Positions 32,539 to 42,773 of a DNA stretch of 64,000 bases are shown in pieces (position 1 is the first letter of the stretch; each line of letters starts with the position of its first letter). The notes under the pieces were generated by a model. It was given only the letters and a program-made list of their open reading frames with translations, made no database searches and was not told where the DNA came from. The position numbers were made by a program, and so were the translations under genes. Origin of the DNA: G965215225 sp965215225 (lineage in GTDB: Bacteria > Pseudomonadota > Gammaproteobacteria > CBDBNL01 > JAAOII01); the NCBI GenBank assembly GCA_965215225.1, contig OZ244039.1:2108001-2172000 (forward strand), given 5' to 3'.

Positions 32539-34737
32539 TTGATGATTATTAAAGATGCCCTATTTAATAGGGTTCTCATAGTTGGTTTGGGGCTTATCGG
32601 CGGCTCTTTCTGTTTAGGCATAAGAAAGGCGAATATAGCAAAGAAGATTATCGGCTATGACACCAATTCCCAAACTCTAAAAGAAGCAGCCAATACCAAA
32701 ATAGTCCATCAAGTAAGCGCAGACCTAAGCGAGGCAATTGCCCAGCTAACAGACAGGGAGGATCTCATTGTCATAGCTGTCCCCCTATTTGCCACCGAAG
32801 AAATCCTAGCAGCCTGCCAGCAAGTTGAGGCGACCATAATAGATGTTGGTAGCGCCAAGAGTCACCTAAAGCCTCTATTGATGGGCCTATGGGGGAAGAT
32901 TCCTCCTCACTTTGTTGCTACTCATCCTATTGCCGGCTCAGAGCAAAATGGGTTGGCAGCGGCGAGGGCAGATCTCTTTGACCAGCACAAATTGGTCATA
33001 GTCCCCTATAGGCAGACTGACCCAGCCAGGGTGGCACAGGTTGCTAGGCTGTGGCAAGCCCTCGGCAGTGATGTCTTCTATATGGATTGGCAAACCCATG
33101 ACACCATATTTTCTTACACCAGTCATCTTCCTCACCTCCTTGCTTATAACCTGGTAGAGTGCTTAGGAAATCACCCCCTTCAACCAGACCTGTTCCGTTT
33201 TGCCGCCAGTGGGTTTCGTGATTTTACCCGTATAGCAGCCAGTGATGAAAAGATGTGGGGAGATATCTTTGCCGTCAATAAGGACAAGCTAGTCCTAGCC
33301 TTAAGCCATTTCCAAAAGTTCCTGGCTGATGTGCGCGAGGATATCCAAATTGACGAGCGAGAGAAGCTCCTCGCGCGCCTGAAACAGAATCGCAGCTACC
33401 GAAAGGCTTACGAAAACAACCAAGAGACCAAACAGGAAAACTATATTTGCTCGCCATGTTCAGCCCTTAAAGGAGAAATTACTGTGGATGGCGATAAGTC
33501 CATCTCCCACCGTTCGGTGATGCTTGGTGCCCTTGCCAAAGGAATTACTCAGATCCACAACTTTCTTCCAGCTGCCGATACTCTCGCCACCCTGGACTGT
33601 TTTCGCGCGATGAAAATAGCAATTAAGCAAGATGACGACTGCCTCACTATCAAAGGAAATGGGCTAGATGGACTAGAAAGACCCTACTATTTTCTCGATT
33701 GTGGCAATGCGGGAACTGCTGCTAGACTGATGACTGGTCTTCTCAGCGGCCAAGAATTTACCAGTCAGCTACAGGGAGATGCATCCCTGAACAAACGACC
33801 GATGAAGCGGGTAATCCAACCATTAGAACAAATGGGCGGCCAAATTTATGCCCACAATCAAGAGAACCTCCCATTACTCATATTTGGCAACCCCGAGCTT
33901 CATCCTATTGAATATCATATGCCGGTTCCCAGTGCTCAAGTAAAATCTGCCATCCTCTTAGCCGCTCTTTATGCCCAAGGCGAGACCACCGTCATTGAAC
34001 AGGCAGCTACGCGCGATCATACCGAACGGATGCTTAAGAACTTTGGCTATAGCATCAAGACCAGCGCTAATCGACTAGTCATTAAAGGCAGGGGAACTCT
34101 TCACGGCGCCGAGGTCAAGGTGCCAGCAGACATCTCTTCGGCCGCCTTCTTTATGGTTGCGGCCACCATAGTGCCAGACTCACAGATCCTATTAAAGAAT
34201 GTAGGCATAAATGCCAGGCGCATAGGCATTGTCAATATCCTCAAACAGATGGGTGCCAATATCCAACTTCATAATCAAAAGCAGTTCGGCAATGAGCTAG
34301 TAGCAGATATTGAAGTATCCCATGCTTGCCTTAGTGGGATAGACATTCCCCCTGAACAGGTGCCCCTTGCGATAGATGAGTTGCCAGTTGTAATGATTGC
34401 AGCTGCCTGTGCTAATGGAATCACTAGGCTCACCAATGCCGCTGAGCTAAGAATAAAAGAAAGCGATCGCATAGGTGCTATGGTCACAGGATTGAAGCAA
34501 TTGGGCATTAAGGCGGAGGCAACCGAAGATGGCGCTATGATTGAAGGCGGTGATATCCAGGGCGGCATGATAGATTCCCATGATGACCACCGTATTGCTA
34601 TGTCTTTTGCAGTAGCTGCCTGTCGCGCCCAAAAGGAAGTGCAGATAAGGAGGTGCGCGAAAGTGGCGACTTCATTCCCTAATTTTATTAATCGCGCCCA
34701 AGAGATTGGGATGGCAGTCCGTAGTGTCTATGGATAA
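32539..34737 (+). CDS. tyrA-aroA: Prephenate dehydrogenase / EPSP synthase fusion
   Basis: Natural fusion of 732 aa. Residues ~10-290 are NAD-dependent prephenate or arogenate dehydrogenase (GLGLIGGSFCLGIRK, ATHPIAGSEQNGL, TSHLPHLLAY). Residues ~305-732 are 5-enolpyruvylshikimate-3-phosphate synthase (DGDKSISHRSVMLGALA, GNAGTAARLMTGLL, RDHTERML, IKESDRIGA). It serves tyrosine synthesis and the shikimate pathway in the cytosol. The same TyrA-AroA fusion occurs in several gammaproteobacteria such as pseudomonads. The stop overlaps cmk by 8 bp. Confidence 0.95.
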   Translation: MMIIKDALFNRVLIVGLGLIGGSFCLGIRKANIAKKIIGYDTNSQTLKEAANTKIVHQVSADLSEAIAQLTDREDLIVIAVPLFATEEILAACQQVEATIIDVGSAKSHLKPLLMGLWGKIPPHFVATHPIAGSEQNGLAAARADLFDQHKLVIVPYRQTDPARVAQVARLWQALGSDVFYMDWQTHDTIFSYTSHLPHLLAYNLVECLGNHPLQPDLFRFAASGFRDFTRIAASDEKMWGDIFAVNKDKLVLALSHFQKFLADVREDIQIDEREKLLARLKQNRSYRKAYENNQETKQENYICSPCSALKGEITVDGDKSISHRSVMLGALAKGITQIHNFLPAADTLATLDCFRAMKIAIKQDDDCLTIKGNGLDGLERPYYFLDCGNAGTAARLMTGLLSGQEFTSQLQGDASLNKRPMKRVIQPLEQMGGQIYAHNQENLPLLIFGNPELHPIEYHMPVPSAQVKSAILLAALYAQGETTVIEQAATRDHTERMLKNFGYSIKTSANRLVIKGRGTLHGAEVKVPADISSAAFFMVAATIVPDSQILLKNVGINARRIGIVNILKQMGANIQLHNQKQFGNELVADIEVSHACLSGIDIPPEQVPLAIDELPVVMIAAACANGITRLTNAAELRIKESDRIGAMVTGLKQLGIKAEATEDGAMIEGGDIQGGMIDSHDDHRIAMSFAVAACRAQKEVQIRRCAKVATSFPNFINRAQEIGMAVRSVYG

Positions 34738-35392
34738 GGTTATCTGTGTGGATGGCCCAAGTGCTTCCGGCAAAGGTTCGGTTGCCCGAATTGTTGCCCA
34801 AGAACTAGGCTGGCATTTGCTGCTGAGCGGCAATATATATCGCCTCCTTGCTTTATTAGCTCAACAAACCAAGCTCAATATAGATGATTCAGCCTCACTA
34901 ACCCAACTAGCAACTAGAATGACGCAACAAAACTATTTTGAGACAGGAATAGACTTAGAGAGCGAACAGCTGGGTGAGATGGCATCTAGATTAAGTACCC
35001 ACAAGGAGGTCCGAGCTGCGCTCATCCCATTGCAGCAGGCTGCCTATCGCTCGCCGGGATTAGTAGCCGAGGGGCGCGATATGGCGACGGTTATTTTTCC
35101 AAAAGCTGGGCTGAAGATATACCTTTCTGCTAATATTGAGGTTCGCGCCAAGCGTAGAATACAACAATTAATGTTTAATAATCCCAATAATGAGGTTAAA
35201 ATAGAAACCATTCTTCACCAGTTGAAAGAACGCGACCGCCGCGATACAATGAGGTCAGTTGCCCCACTTAAACAAGCGAAGGATGCAATTATAATAGATT
35301 CAACGACTCTGACCCTAGATGAAGTCAAGGCTCAGGTCGTTGAATTAGCAATAAAAAAATTTAATTTATCAACCGAAAATGACAGTTCCTAA
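34730..35392 (+). CDS. cmk: Cytidylate kinase
   Basis: Phosphorylates CMP and dCMP. P-loop GPSASGKGSVAR near the N-terminus, VAEGRDMATVIFP and LKERDRRD lid motifs are typical. I place the start at the ATG at 34730 (MDKVICVDGPSASG), which overlaps the end of tyrA-aroA; an upstream TTG would add eight unlikely residues. Overlap with rpsA at its 3' end (14 bp) indicates tight translational coupling. The cmk-rpsA order is conserved in many proteobacteria. Confidence 0.95.
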   Translation: MDKVICVDGPSASGKGSVARIVAQELGWHLLLSGNIYRLLALLAQQTKLNIDDSASLTQLATRMTQQNYFETGIDLESEQLGEMASRLSTHKEVRAALIPLQQAAYRSPGLVAEGRDMATVIFPKAGLKIYLSANIEVRAKRRIQQLMFNNPNNEVKIETILHQLKERDRRDTMRSVAPLKQAKDAIIIDSTTLTLDEVKAQVVELAIKKFNLSTENDSS

Positions 35393-37295
35393 TATTATTG
35401 AAAAAAACTTACGAACAGTAGATATGCAACCAGGTGCCCTAATCAAAGGGACAGTGTTGGATATTAAGAAAGATTGGATCACTATAGATACCCATCTAAA
35501 GACCGAGAGTGTTTTGCCGCGTGAACAATTTAAGAACGCCAATATAGATGTTGGCGACGAGGTAGAACTGATGCTTGAAACAGTTGAGAATGGCTATGGC
35601 AGAACTCAGGTTTCCTATGCAAAGGCTCGATTTATTCGCCGCTGGTTTGAATTAGAGAAGATATACAAGGAGAAACAAACAGTGCGCGGCCTTATTAAGA
35701 ATAAGGTTCGGGGCGGTTTCAGCGTTGAGCTGGATGGAGTTCCCGCCTTTCTGCCCGGCTCGCTGGTGGATCTTGGCGAACCAACAGATGCTTCTCTACT
35801 AGAGAATACCGAGACGGATTTCAAGATAGTCAAAATAGATAGAGAAAGACGCAACATGGTGGTTTCTCATAAGGCAATTTACGAAGAACAATCGGCTACC
35901 GAGAAACGGTCCTACTTTGAATCCCTACTTGAAGCTGGCACAGTCAAAGGGACTGTCAAACGAATAATGGAATATGGCGCTTTCATAGATCTAGGCAAAG
36001 GAGAGGGATTGCTCCACATAGGAGATATAGCCTGGCAAAGGATAAGTCATCCAAGCGATGTGATCAAGACCGGCGAACAATATGAATTCAAGATTATTAA
36101 TTATGATGCCAAAAAGAATCACCTGTCGTTAAGTTTGCGCGAGATGATGGAGAACCCTTGGCACAATATGGAGGAGCGCTTTAAGCCCAATGAAATATAT
36201 GAAGGAGTGGTCACTAGTGTAACCGATTATGGTCTTTTTGTTGAGATAGCGCCAAATGTAGAGGGACTCATTCATTTATCTGAGCTGGATTGGGTCAATA
36301 AATCACCGCGCCCGGCCAACTATGCCAAAGTAGGAGACAAGATAAAAGTAATGGTGCTTAAGATTGAAAAAGAAAAGTGCCGCCTTTCCTTAGGCCACAA
36401 GCAGTGTGAAAGCAATCCTTGGCAAGAATATGCCAACCAGCACTCCATAGGAGACATAGTAGAAGCCCAAGTAAAAGAAGTCTATGATTTTGGTATGTTC
36501 GTTGAGGTCGGCAAAAACATGGATGGCTTCATCCATGTCAATAATCTTGACTGGGAAATACCTGGTGAGGAAGCAATCAAGGAATATCGTAAAGGACAGA
36601 AGATCCAAGCCAAAATTACCTATATAAATGTGGCGGACGAAAAGGTTTCTCTCAGCATTAAGAAGACAAAGCCCAACTATCTAGAAGATTTCATGAGAAA
36701 GAATAGGGCAGGGAAAGCAAGAGTCAAGTGCAAAGTTGCTTTAATAGAAAGAGCAAAAGTTGTTGTTGATTTAAATGAAAATCTCCAAGGAATTATTCCT
36801 CGCCGCGAACTGACCAATGACCGATTAAAAGAACCCGCTGATCTAGTTAAGGTAGGTGATGAATTAGAAGCGCTTGTTCTTAGCTATGACAAGGCCAACC
36901 GCGCCATCATACTCTCCCCCAAGGCAGCTGAAAAGAAGGACGAGCGCGAAGTGTTGAAACGACATGAAAAGAAAAAGAGTGGTTTCTTTGCTACTTTGGG
37001 TGACATCTTTCACCTAAGAGGAACTCAAACCAAGAAAGAAGCGACCGAAGCGGAGGAAGAGCCGCCAAAGCCGACCCAAGCAAGTGATGAACCGGAACAA
37101 GCGGTCGAAGAAAATAAGGAAGATATTAAAGACATTGAAGCTATTGAAGCTATTGAAGACATTAAAGATATTAAGGATGCAACCGAAGACGAGGCAGCAG
37201 TGAAGAAAGAAGAAACAGTAGAAGGCAAGGAAGATGAAAACCAGCCGACAGCTAAGAACGAAGGAGAAGAGAAACAAGAAGCCAAAGATGACTAA
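35379..37295 (+). CDS. rpsA: 30S ribosomal protein S1 with long acidic C-terminal tail
   Basis: Six S1/OB-fold repeats span about residues 18-530. The first two have degenerate RNA-binding faces and bind the ribosome in homologues. Repeats 3-6 show the RNA-binding pattern (YGAFIDLGKGEGLLH, YGLFVEIAPNVEGLIHLSE, FGMFVEVGKNMDGFIH). Beyond the usual end (E. coli S1 is 557 aa) there is a low-complexity Glu/Lys/Asp-rich tail to residue 638, partly built of IKDIEAIEAIEDIKDIKD-like repeats. The tail is probably disordered; its function is unknown. Confidence 0.95.
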   Translation: MTVPNIIEKNLRTVDMQPGALIKGTVLDIKKDWITIDTHLKTESVLPREQFKNANIDVGDEVELMLETVENGYGRTQVSYAKARFIRRWFELEKIYKEKQTVRGLIKNKVRGGFSVELDGVPAFLPGSLVDLGEPTDASLLENTETDFKIVKIDRERRNMVVSHKAIYEEQSATEKRSYFESLLEAGTVKGTVKRIMEYGAFIDLGKGEGLLHIGDIAWQRISHPSDVIKTGEQYEFKIINYDAKKNHLSLSLREMMENPWHNMEERFKPNEIYEGVVTSVTDYGLFVEIAPNVEGLIHLSELDWVNKSPRPANYAKVGDKIKVMVLKIEKEKCRLSLGHKQCESNPWQEYANQHSIGDIVEAQVKEVYDFGMFVEVGKNMDGFIHVNNLDWEIPGEEAIKEYRKGQKIQAKITYINVADEKVSLSIKKTKPNYLEDFMRKNRAGKARVKCKVALIERAKVVVDLNENLQGIIPRRELTNDRLKEPADLVKVGDELEALVLSYDKANRAIILSPKAAEKKDEREVLKRHEKKKSGFFATLGDIFHLRGTQTKKEATEAEEEPPKPTQASDEPEQAVEENKEDIKDIEAIEAIEDIKDIKDATEDEAAVKKEETVEGKEDENQPTAKNEGEEKQEAKDD

Positions 37296-37334
37296 GCTAC
37301 TAGTCGCCAACTATTTGTTGATAAGCTAAGCATC

Positions 37335-37592
37335 TTGGCTATACTCTCTCGTTTATTATTATTTGCTAAGGGGTTTTTCTTTCTATTCCTTATTTCTATA
37401 GGTATTCTTTTTGCAGTTAGAAATCACCAGTTGGTTCAGTTGGATCTTATCTTCTTTCAGCTGCCAAATATGAATGGTGGGGTCTTGTTTCTTTTAACCT
37501 TAATTGGCGGTTTCCTGTTGGGCTTAATCTCATCAACACTTGTGGTTAAGTCCCACAAATCTCCTCCCCCGCCCTCAATGAGTAAAAATTGA
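37335..37592 (+). CDS. lapA: LapA-domain inner membrane protein
   Basis: 85-aa protein with two membrane helices (about 8-27 and 45-68), of the LapA/DUF1049 family that in E. coli works with LapB in lipopolysaccharide assembly and LpxC turnover. A TTG start is used, without a strong Shine-Dalgarno site. Located after rpsA as in many gammaproteobacteria, but ihfB, which commonly lies between them, is missing. Its stop overlaps the next gene (TGATG). Confidence 0.8.
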   Translation: MAILSRLLLFAKGFFFLFLISIGILFAVRNHQLVQLDLIFFQLPNMNGGVLFLLTLIGGFLLGLISSTLVVKSHKSPPPPSMSKN

Positions 37593-39580
37593 TGCCATAC
37601 TATCACTTAAAACTAGCCATATCAACAGCAAGTATCCTCTTTCTGTTTGCTTGTGCCACTACTCGTCCAACCGAGCCTGCTGGCGAAATAGAAGATGCTA
37701 TCCCCCCCAAGCCTGCTAGCCAAATAGAAGATACTACCACCCCCCCACCTGCTGATTCCACCATTGAACTAGAGGATTTTGAACCAGCAAGACCCCTAAA
37801 AAAATCAAACACTAAGGTCTTTGGCGTAGATCTTGAGATTGAGGAGAGCGAACAAAGCAGGGAACAGCTTGTTGTTGAAGAAGAGCCTGAGACGCCGCCA
37901 GACGAGCCAATAGTAAGGAGAGATCTGGTAAGACTATTTGAATTAGAGATAGCAGCTCAGTATAACTACGACAAGGAAGGTCTTATAGATGATTTCATTG
38001 ACTATGCAGTAACCTACCAAGACGCCTCAGTGGCCGCTCGGGCCTATGAGGTGGCGCAGGAGACCTATAGCTCTAGCTATGCTCTAACCACCGCTAGGCT
38101 CTGGTATAGCCTGGACGAATCTTCATCCGATGCGCAAGAGGCCTATATTAAGGAGCTGATTCTTCAATCCCAATATAGTGAAGCCTTTGAACTAATGGGG
38201 CTTAGGCATATCCAAGACCAGCGAACGGATTTTCGCCTGATGGCTATTTTTGCTCAACCCAATAACGAGAATGAGGCGCGCCAGCTAATTGCACTCTATC
38301 AACAATATCTAGAGAACTATCCGGAGCTAAAAGAGAACCTTAGCTCTGGTATGCAGCTAGGCTATTACCAGCTGGGTAAGTTTCTGTTCTATCAAGCCGA
38401 ACTTGAACAATCACTGAGAATATTCAACCTCATCCTGTCATCACCCATAACGGAAAATGAGCTAGAGGAACGCGCAACAACATTCAAGGCACGCCTTTAC
38501 TATCTATTGGATAGGGATGGCACCAATGCTTTCTATAATCAAGCAATAAAGAAGTATCCAAATAATATTCAAATACCTGTTTTCCATGCTCTCCTCTTGA
38601 TTCAAAAAGACCGAGAGAAAAGAGCACAAGATACCTTAATACAGTTGTTTAACAAACTAACAGCCGAAGGCGACCAACGAAGAATATTCGTAATCGCCTA
38701 TCTTGCCCAACAGCTCAAACTGGATGAATTAGAAGAGCTGGCTCTAAGCTATTACCAGTCTCGGATTAGCCAATCAGAAGACGCAGCCATGAGACTGGGA
38801 ACACTGTCAGTAGCCAAGGGTGCCAATAGCCTTGCCGAAGAGTTCTTTCAATTAATAGGAACTGATTCTTCGCTATGGCAGCCGATTCAATTACTAAGAT
38901 TGAAAAATCTCATTCAGGCGCGCGACCTTATTACTGCCGACAACCTACTTGAAGAAATATTTCAACAAGATGAAGGCAGCTATTTTTCTCTTGTTAGAGA
39001 ATATGCTCTTAGTCTTGCCGAATCAGGCCTAGAAGAGCCAGCCATAGCAATACTAGAGAAGGCAGAAAGCAAAAGACCCCCTCAACAAAATCTAAAACTC
39101 ACCAAGGCCTATGTCTATTATGAACTCAATAAATTAGAAGCTATGGTTGCCGAATTTGAACAGCTTCTCAGCCAAAATGACGACGACCCCTCCTTGCTTA
39201 ATGGCTTCGGCTATTGCCTCAGTGATAAGAACCTTGAGCTAGATAGAGCAAAGGAAATGATAGAACAAGCAGTAGCACAGAGTCCAACTAACAGTGCCTA
39301 TGTGGATAGTCTTGGTTGGGTCAATTATAGGTTAAATAATCTGAATCGCGCCTACGACCTGCTGGACTGGGCTTATAGCAATGATCAAGACAGTGAGATT
39401 GCCGCCCATCTCGGCGAAGTTCTGTGGCAATTAGGAAGAAAAGAGCGGGCAAGAATCATCTGGCTGACTCAATATGAAAAAACCCCCCACTCTTCTGTCC
39501 TTCTCAAAACCATGACTAGATTTGGGATTAATCCATACCAATTAGCGCCCCACTCTCAGCTTCTCCATCCTGATATCTAG
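37592..39580 (+). CDS. TPR-repeat outer-membrane lipoprotein
   Basis: 662-aa predicted lipoprotein: signal peptide with lipobox LFAC (Cys21), then a Pro/Glu-rich linker to about residue 100. Multiple tetratricopeptide repeats follow, best preserved near the C-terminus (NGFGYCLSDKNLELDRAKEM, SLGWVNYRLNNLNRAYDLL, AHLGEVLWQLGRKERARIIW). It resembles the Pseudomonas TPR lipoprotein family encoded near hemA/lolB. The position directly after lapA is where lapB often sits, but the lipobox separates it from LapB, which has an N-terminal transmembrane helix. Function unknown; likely a scaffold in the periplasm. Confidence 0.75.
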   Translation: MPYYHLKLAISTASILFLFACATTRPTEPAGEIEDAIPPKPASQIEDTTTPPPADSTIELEDFEPARPLKKSNTKVFGVDLEIEESEQSREQLVVEEEPETPPDEPIVRRDLVRLFELEIAAQYNYDKEGLIDDFIDYAVTYQDASVAARAYEVAQETYSSSYALTTARLWYSLDESSSDAQEAYIKELILQSQYSEAFELMGLRHIQDQRTDFRLMAIFAQPNNENEARQLIALYQQYLENYPELKENLSSGMQLGYYQLGKFLFYQAELEQSLRIFNLILSSPITENELEERATTFKARLYYLLDRDGTNAFYNQAIKKYPNNIQIPVFHALLLIQKDREKRAQDTLIQLFNKLTAEGDQRRIFVIAYLAQQLKLDELEELALSYYQSRISQSEDAAMRLGTLSVAKGANSLAEEFFQLIGTDSSLWQPIQLLRLKNLIQARDLITADNLLEEIFQQDEGSYFSLVREYALSLAESGLEEPAIAILEKAESKRPPQQNLKLTKAYVYYELNKLEAMVAEFEQLLSQNDDDPSLLNGFGYCLSDKNLELDRAKEMIEQAVAQSPTNSAYVDSLGWVNYRLNNLNRAYDLLDWAYSNDQDSEIAAHLGEVLWQLGRKERARIIWLTQYEKTPHSSVLLKTMTRFGINPYQLAPHSQLLHPDI

Positions 39581-39695
39581 AGCAAGTATCAATTCGGGCT
39601 TTATTCCGGTGAAAAGGTTTGGAAGAGCTATAAGAGTCTTCTATAAGAGTCTTTAGGACAACTGAGACAGGTGCCGCCAAGCTAAGAGATGAAGA

Positions 39696-42600
39696 CTAAT
39701 CTAACCGGATAATAAGCTCGCCTTCTTCATTTATTTCATAGAGAGCACGCTGAGCGGCCGGGGCCAATGGAGAGCAGCTTAAGGCTGGATAGTCACTAGT
39801 GGTGCCAAAATCCCACAACAGATTGTCATCTGTTTGCTCATCACCTTCGATACTACCACTCCCATCACTATCGCAATAAACAGTGCGGTTATCACCATCT
39901 ATATCATCCCTCCAATCCGAATAGATAGCTTCATAGGCTGTAGGCATCTGTAAAGCCGAAGTAGTTTGAGAGCCGCTCACTCCACTAAGGCTACTGTCCC
40001 AATAGGAGGAAACTATGCTATTGGCTGATATCCCTACTATCCCACCTACACGGTTGTTATCATCAAAAACTGCAAAAGAGTGGCTAATACTACCGCTCTG
40101 TGAGTTGTAAGTCAAACCGCCTATGGAATAAGTAGCATAGATATCACCCATAATTGCATAGGAAGAAACAATAGAACCAGAGGATAGTAATCCAACCAAC
40201 CCACCTGCGCCACTCCTACCAGACGAGCTCCCCCGAATAGAATCAGCTATTGTATAAGAGGAAATAATCTTATTTGTCAGTGAAGCCGACTGCCCTATCA
40301 ATCCACCAACAATACCATGAGTAGTGGCGACACTATTGGAGACAGCAGAAGAAGCAATCACCAATGCATTCGATCTCATGTATCCCGCTAGGGCGCCGGT
40401 GAGACCGCGCCCACTGATTTCACTTACGCTTAGATGCAGATTACGGATTGTGCTATGGCTAATAGCACCAAACAACCCCACACATTCTTGTTCTGGCCGT
40501 GAGATCCTTAGCCCCTCAATTTCCCGTCCATTACCATCAAAAATGGCGCTGAAAGGTTCCCCTTGACAACCCAGCTGGTCTGTATTGTTATCCTGTCCCA
40601 GCGGCTGCCAACCAGCTGTGCCATAGTAGCTATCAATGTGATCACTGAGGGAGATATTCGCCACTAATTCATAGCCCAAGCAAGTTGCGCTCAGCTCGCT
40701 ACCACAACCAGTAGTATCCAAATTATCATTTGTCCCTCTGCGAACACCACTACCATCTAATTGATAGCGAACCTCATCCAGCTCGGCCGAGCTGCCTATT
40801 TCAATTAATCCATCCCCATCATCGTCTATATCCAGGCTATCTGGCGCGCCATCATCATCACAATCAACTCGCTCAGCACAAGAAATTCCATCAACATAGC
40901 TCGCGCCATCCCTATTATCCCCAACCATATCTCCATCTGTATCATTTGATTCGCTCTCATCCAATGGAAACAGATCGTCTCGGTCAAGAACCAGGTCGCC
41001 GTCACAATCTGGCAGTAGCCTACATTCGATCCCCCTAAAACTACCAGTATCTTGATGGTCTAGAAGCTGATCATTATCATCGTCCAAGTCTTCTGAACTG
41101 GCATCGCGACAGCCATCGCCATCATTATCGGTAGAAACATTGCTTCGCCAACCCATCTGGCCTCGCTCACAATCGTCAATGCTATCATGCACACCGTCAT
41201 TATCATCGTCTAAATCCTCAAGGCTGTTATCACTACAGCCATCGCCATCGTAATCTGTCTCATTATTACTTGGCCAATCAAGATCCCCATGACTACACTG
41301 ATCCTCCTCATCCATCATGCCATCATTGTCGTCATCTAAATCCTCAAGGCTGTTATCGCGACAACCATCGCCATCATGGTCGGTAGAACCATTACTTCGC
41401 CACATTGTCTCACCGCGGCTACAAACATCTACCTCATCCATCATGCCATCATTGTCATCATCTGGGTCTTCTAATCCCTCATCGCGACATCCATCGCCAT
41501 CATAATCAGTGAGATGATTGCTCTGCCAATCCAGCTCACCGCGTGCACAATCATCAGAAGTATCCAACATCCCATCATTGTCATCATCTGGGTCTTCCAA
41601 TCCCTCATCGCGACATCCATCGCCATCATAATCGGTAGAGCCATTACTTCGCCACATTGTCTCACCAAGACTACAAGTATCTACCTCATCCAACATCCCA
41701 TCATTGTCATCATCTGGGTCTTCTAATCCCTCATCGCGACAACCATCGCCATCATGGTCAGTCAAGATACCACTTTGCCAATCCAGCTCACCGCGCGCAC
41801 AGTCATCAGAAGTATCCAACATCCCATCATTGTCATCATCTGGGTCTTCCAATCCCTCATCGCGACAACCATCACCATCATGGTCGGTCAAGCCATTACT
41901 TCGCCACATTGTCTCGCCACGGCTACAAGTATCTGCCTCATCCATCATACCATCATTGTCATCGTCTGGGTCTTCCAATCCCTCATCGCGACAACCATCG
42001 CCATCATGGTCAGTTAAAATACTGCTCTGCCAGGACATCTCACCGCGCGCACAATCATCGGAAGTATCTAACATCCCATCATTGTCATCATCTGGATCCT
42101 CTAATCCAGCGTCACGACATCCATCCCCATCATAATCAGTGAGATGATTGCTCTGCCAATCCATCTCACCTAGCGCACAATCGTCAATGCTATCATGCAT
42201 AGCATCATTGTCATCATCCCCATCTACCGAATTTGCCATGGCATCTCCATCGTGATTTGCTCCTATCATGATTCCACCAGCGATTCTATGTTCTTGTCTA
42301 TTATCCCGCCAGACAAAATCTATATCCATATCAACCACACTGTCGTTCTGGTAGAATGCTAGCAATTCAAAAGTATATCTGGTCTCATCTGTAAGCCCTC
42401 CTATAATATATTCATCTACACCCGCCAAGATTTCTGTCAGAGTAATCACCTCTAAGACTCTTAATCCAACATCTGTTGCATCCTCACTGGTAAGATAGTT
42501 TGCCTGATCAAAACGAGTAGCCACAATAGTTAAACTATCAAGGGAATAATTAGCGAAGTCCATGGGATTCTCTATGCCTATAACCGCACTTTCTTGCCGC

Positions 42601-42773
42601 GGGCTAAAAGTCAACTCAGCAGCAGGCAGAGAAGGAGAATAAATAGGAGGAGAGACCGGGGGAGAGACGGGAGAAGTCCCTGAAGAAGAGGAAGAGGAAG
42701 AAGAGGAACCCCCACCACAAGAAAACAACAGAGCAACTATAAGTAGAATAGTTGACAAATATTCGTATCTCAT
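39696..42773 (-). CDS. Large lipoprotein with nine 42-residue TSP3-type repeats
   Basis: 1025 aa. Short signal peptide with lipobox LLFSC (Cys19), Gly/Ser-rich tether, FN3-like domain (about 45-160), then nine 42-aa calcium-type repeats (about 190-560), each with DDDNDGM, a Cys-x-x-Gly-(E/D/Q) knot and DGDGCRD. Further Asp-rich units and a D(I/V)DDDGDGLIEI block join a GLUG-like beta-solenoid region (SSYTIADSI, GGLVGLLSS) and a C-terminus (LLWDFGTTSDYPALSC) homologous to the tandem lipoproteins at 8.9-19.3 kb. Probably surface exposed and calcium stabilised. Divergent from the related gene at 43070. Confidence 0.8.
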   Translation of the reverse strand: MRYEYLSTILLIVALLFSCGGGSSSSSSSSSGTSPVSPPVSPPIYSPSLPAAELTFSPRQESAVIGIENPMDFANYSLDSLTIVATRFDQANYLTSEDATDVGLRVLEVITLTEILAGVDEYIIGGLTDETRYTFELLAFYQNDSVVDMDIDFVWRDNRQEHRIAGGIMIGANHDGDAMANSVDGDDDNDAMHDSIDDCALGEMDWQSNHLTDYDGDGCRDAGLEDPDDDNDGMLDTSDDCARGEMSWQSSILTDHDGDGCRDEGLEDPDDDNDGMMDEADTCSRGETMWRSNGLTDHDGDGCRDEGLEDPDDDNDGMLDTSDDCARGELDWQSGILTDHDGDGCRDEGLEDPDDDNDGMLDEVDTCSLGETMWRSNGSTDYDGDGCRDEGLEDPDDDNDGMLDTSDDCARGELDWQSNHLTDYDGDGCRDEGLEDPDDDNDGMMDEVDVCSRGETMWRSNGSTDHDGDGCRDNSLEDLDDDNDGMMDEEDQCSHGDLDWPSNNETDYDGDGCSDNSLEDLDDDNDGVHDSIDDCERGQMGWRSNVSTDNDGDGCRDASSEDLDDDNDQLLDHQDTGSFRGIECRLLPDCDGDLVLDRDDLFPLDESESNDTDGDMVGDNRDGASYVDGISCAERVDCDDDGAPDSLDIDDDGDGLIEIGSSAELDEVRYQLDGSGVRRGTNDNLDTTGCGSELSATCLGYELVANISLSDHIDSYYGTAGWQPLGQDNNTDQLGCQGEPFSAIFDGNGREIEGLRISRPEQECVGLFGAISHSTIRNLHLSVSEISGRGLTGALAGYMRSNALVIASSAVSNSVATTHGIVGGLIGQSASLTNKIISSYTIADSIRGSSSGRSGAGGLVGLLSSGSIVSSYAIMGDIYATYSIGGLTYNSQSGSISHSFAVFDDNNRVGGIVGISANSIVSSYWDSSLSGVSGSQTTSALQMPTAYEAIYSDWRDDIDGDNRTVYCDSDGSGSIEGDEQTDDNLLWDFGTTSDYPALSCSPLAPAAQRALYEINEEGELIIRLD
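41080..42200 (-). repeat. 126-bp tandem coding repeats (TSP3 array)
   Basis: Nine in-frame 126-bp units inside the large lipoprotein gene. Two variants alternate in the middle (TSDDCARGE type and EVDTCSRGE type), giving a higher-order ~252-bp period. The two ends are more diverged, as expected when internal units are homogenised by unequal crossing over. Confidence 0.8.
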
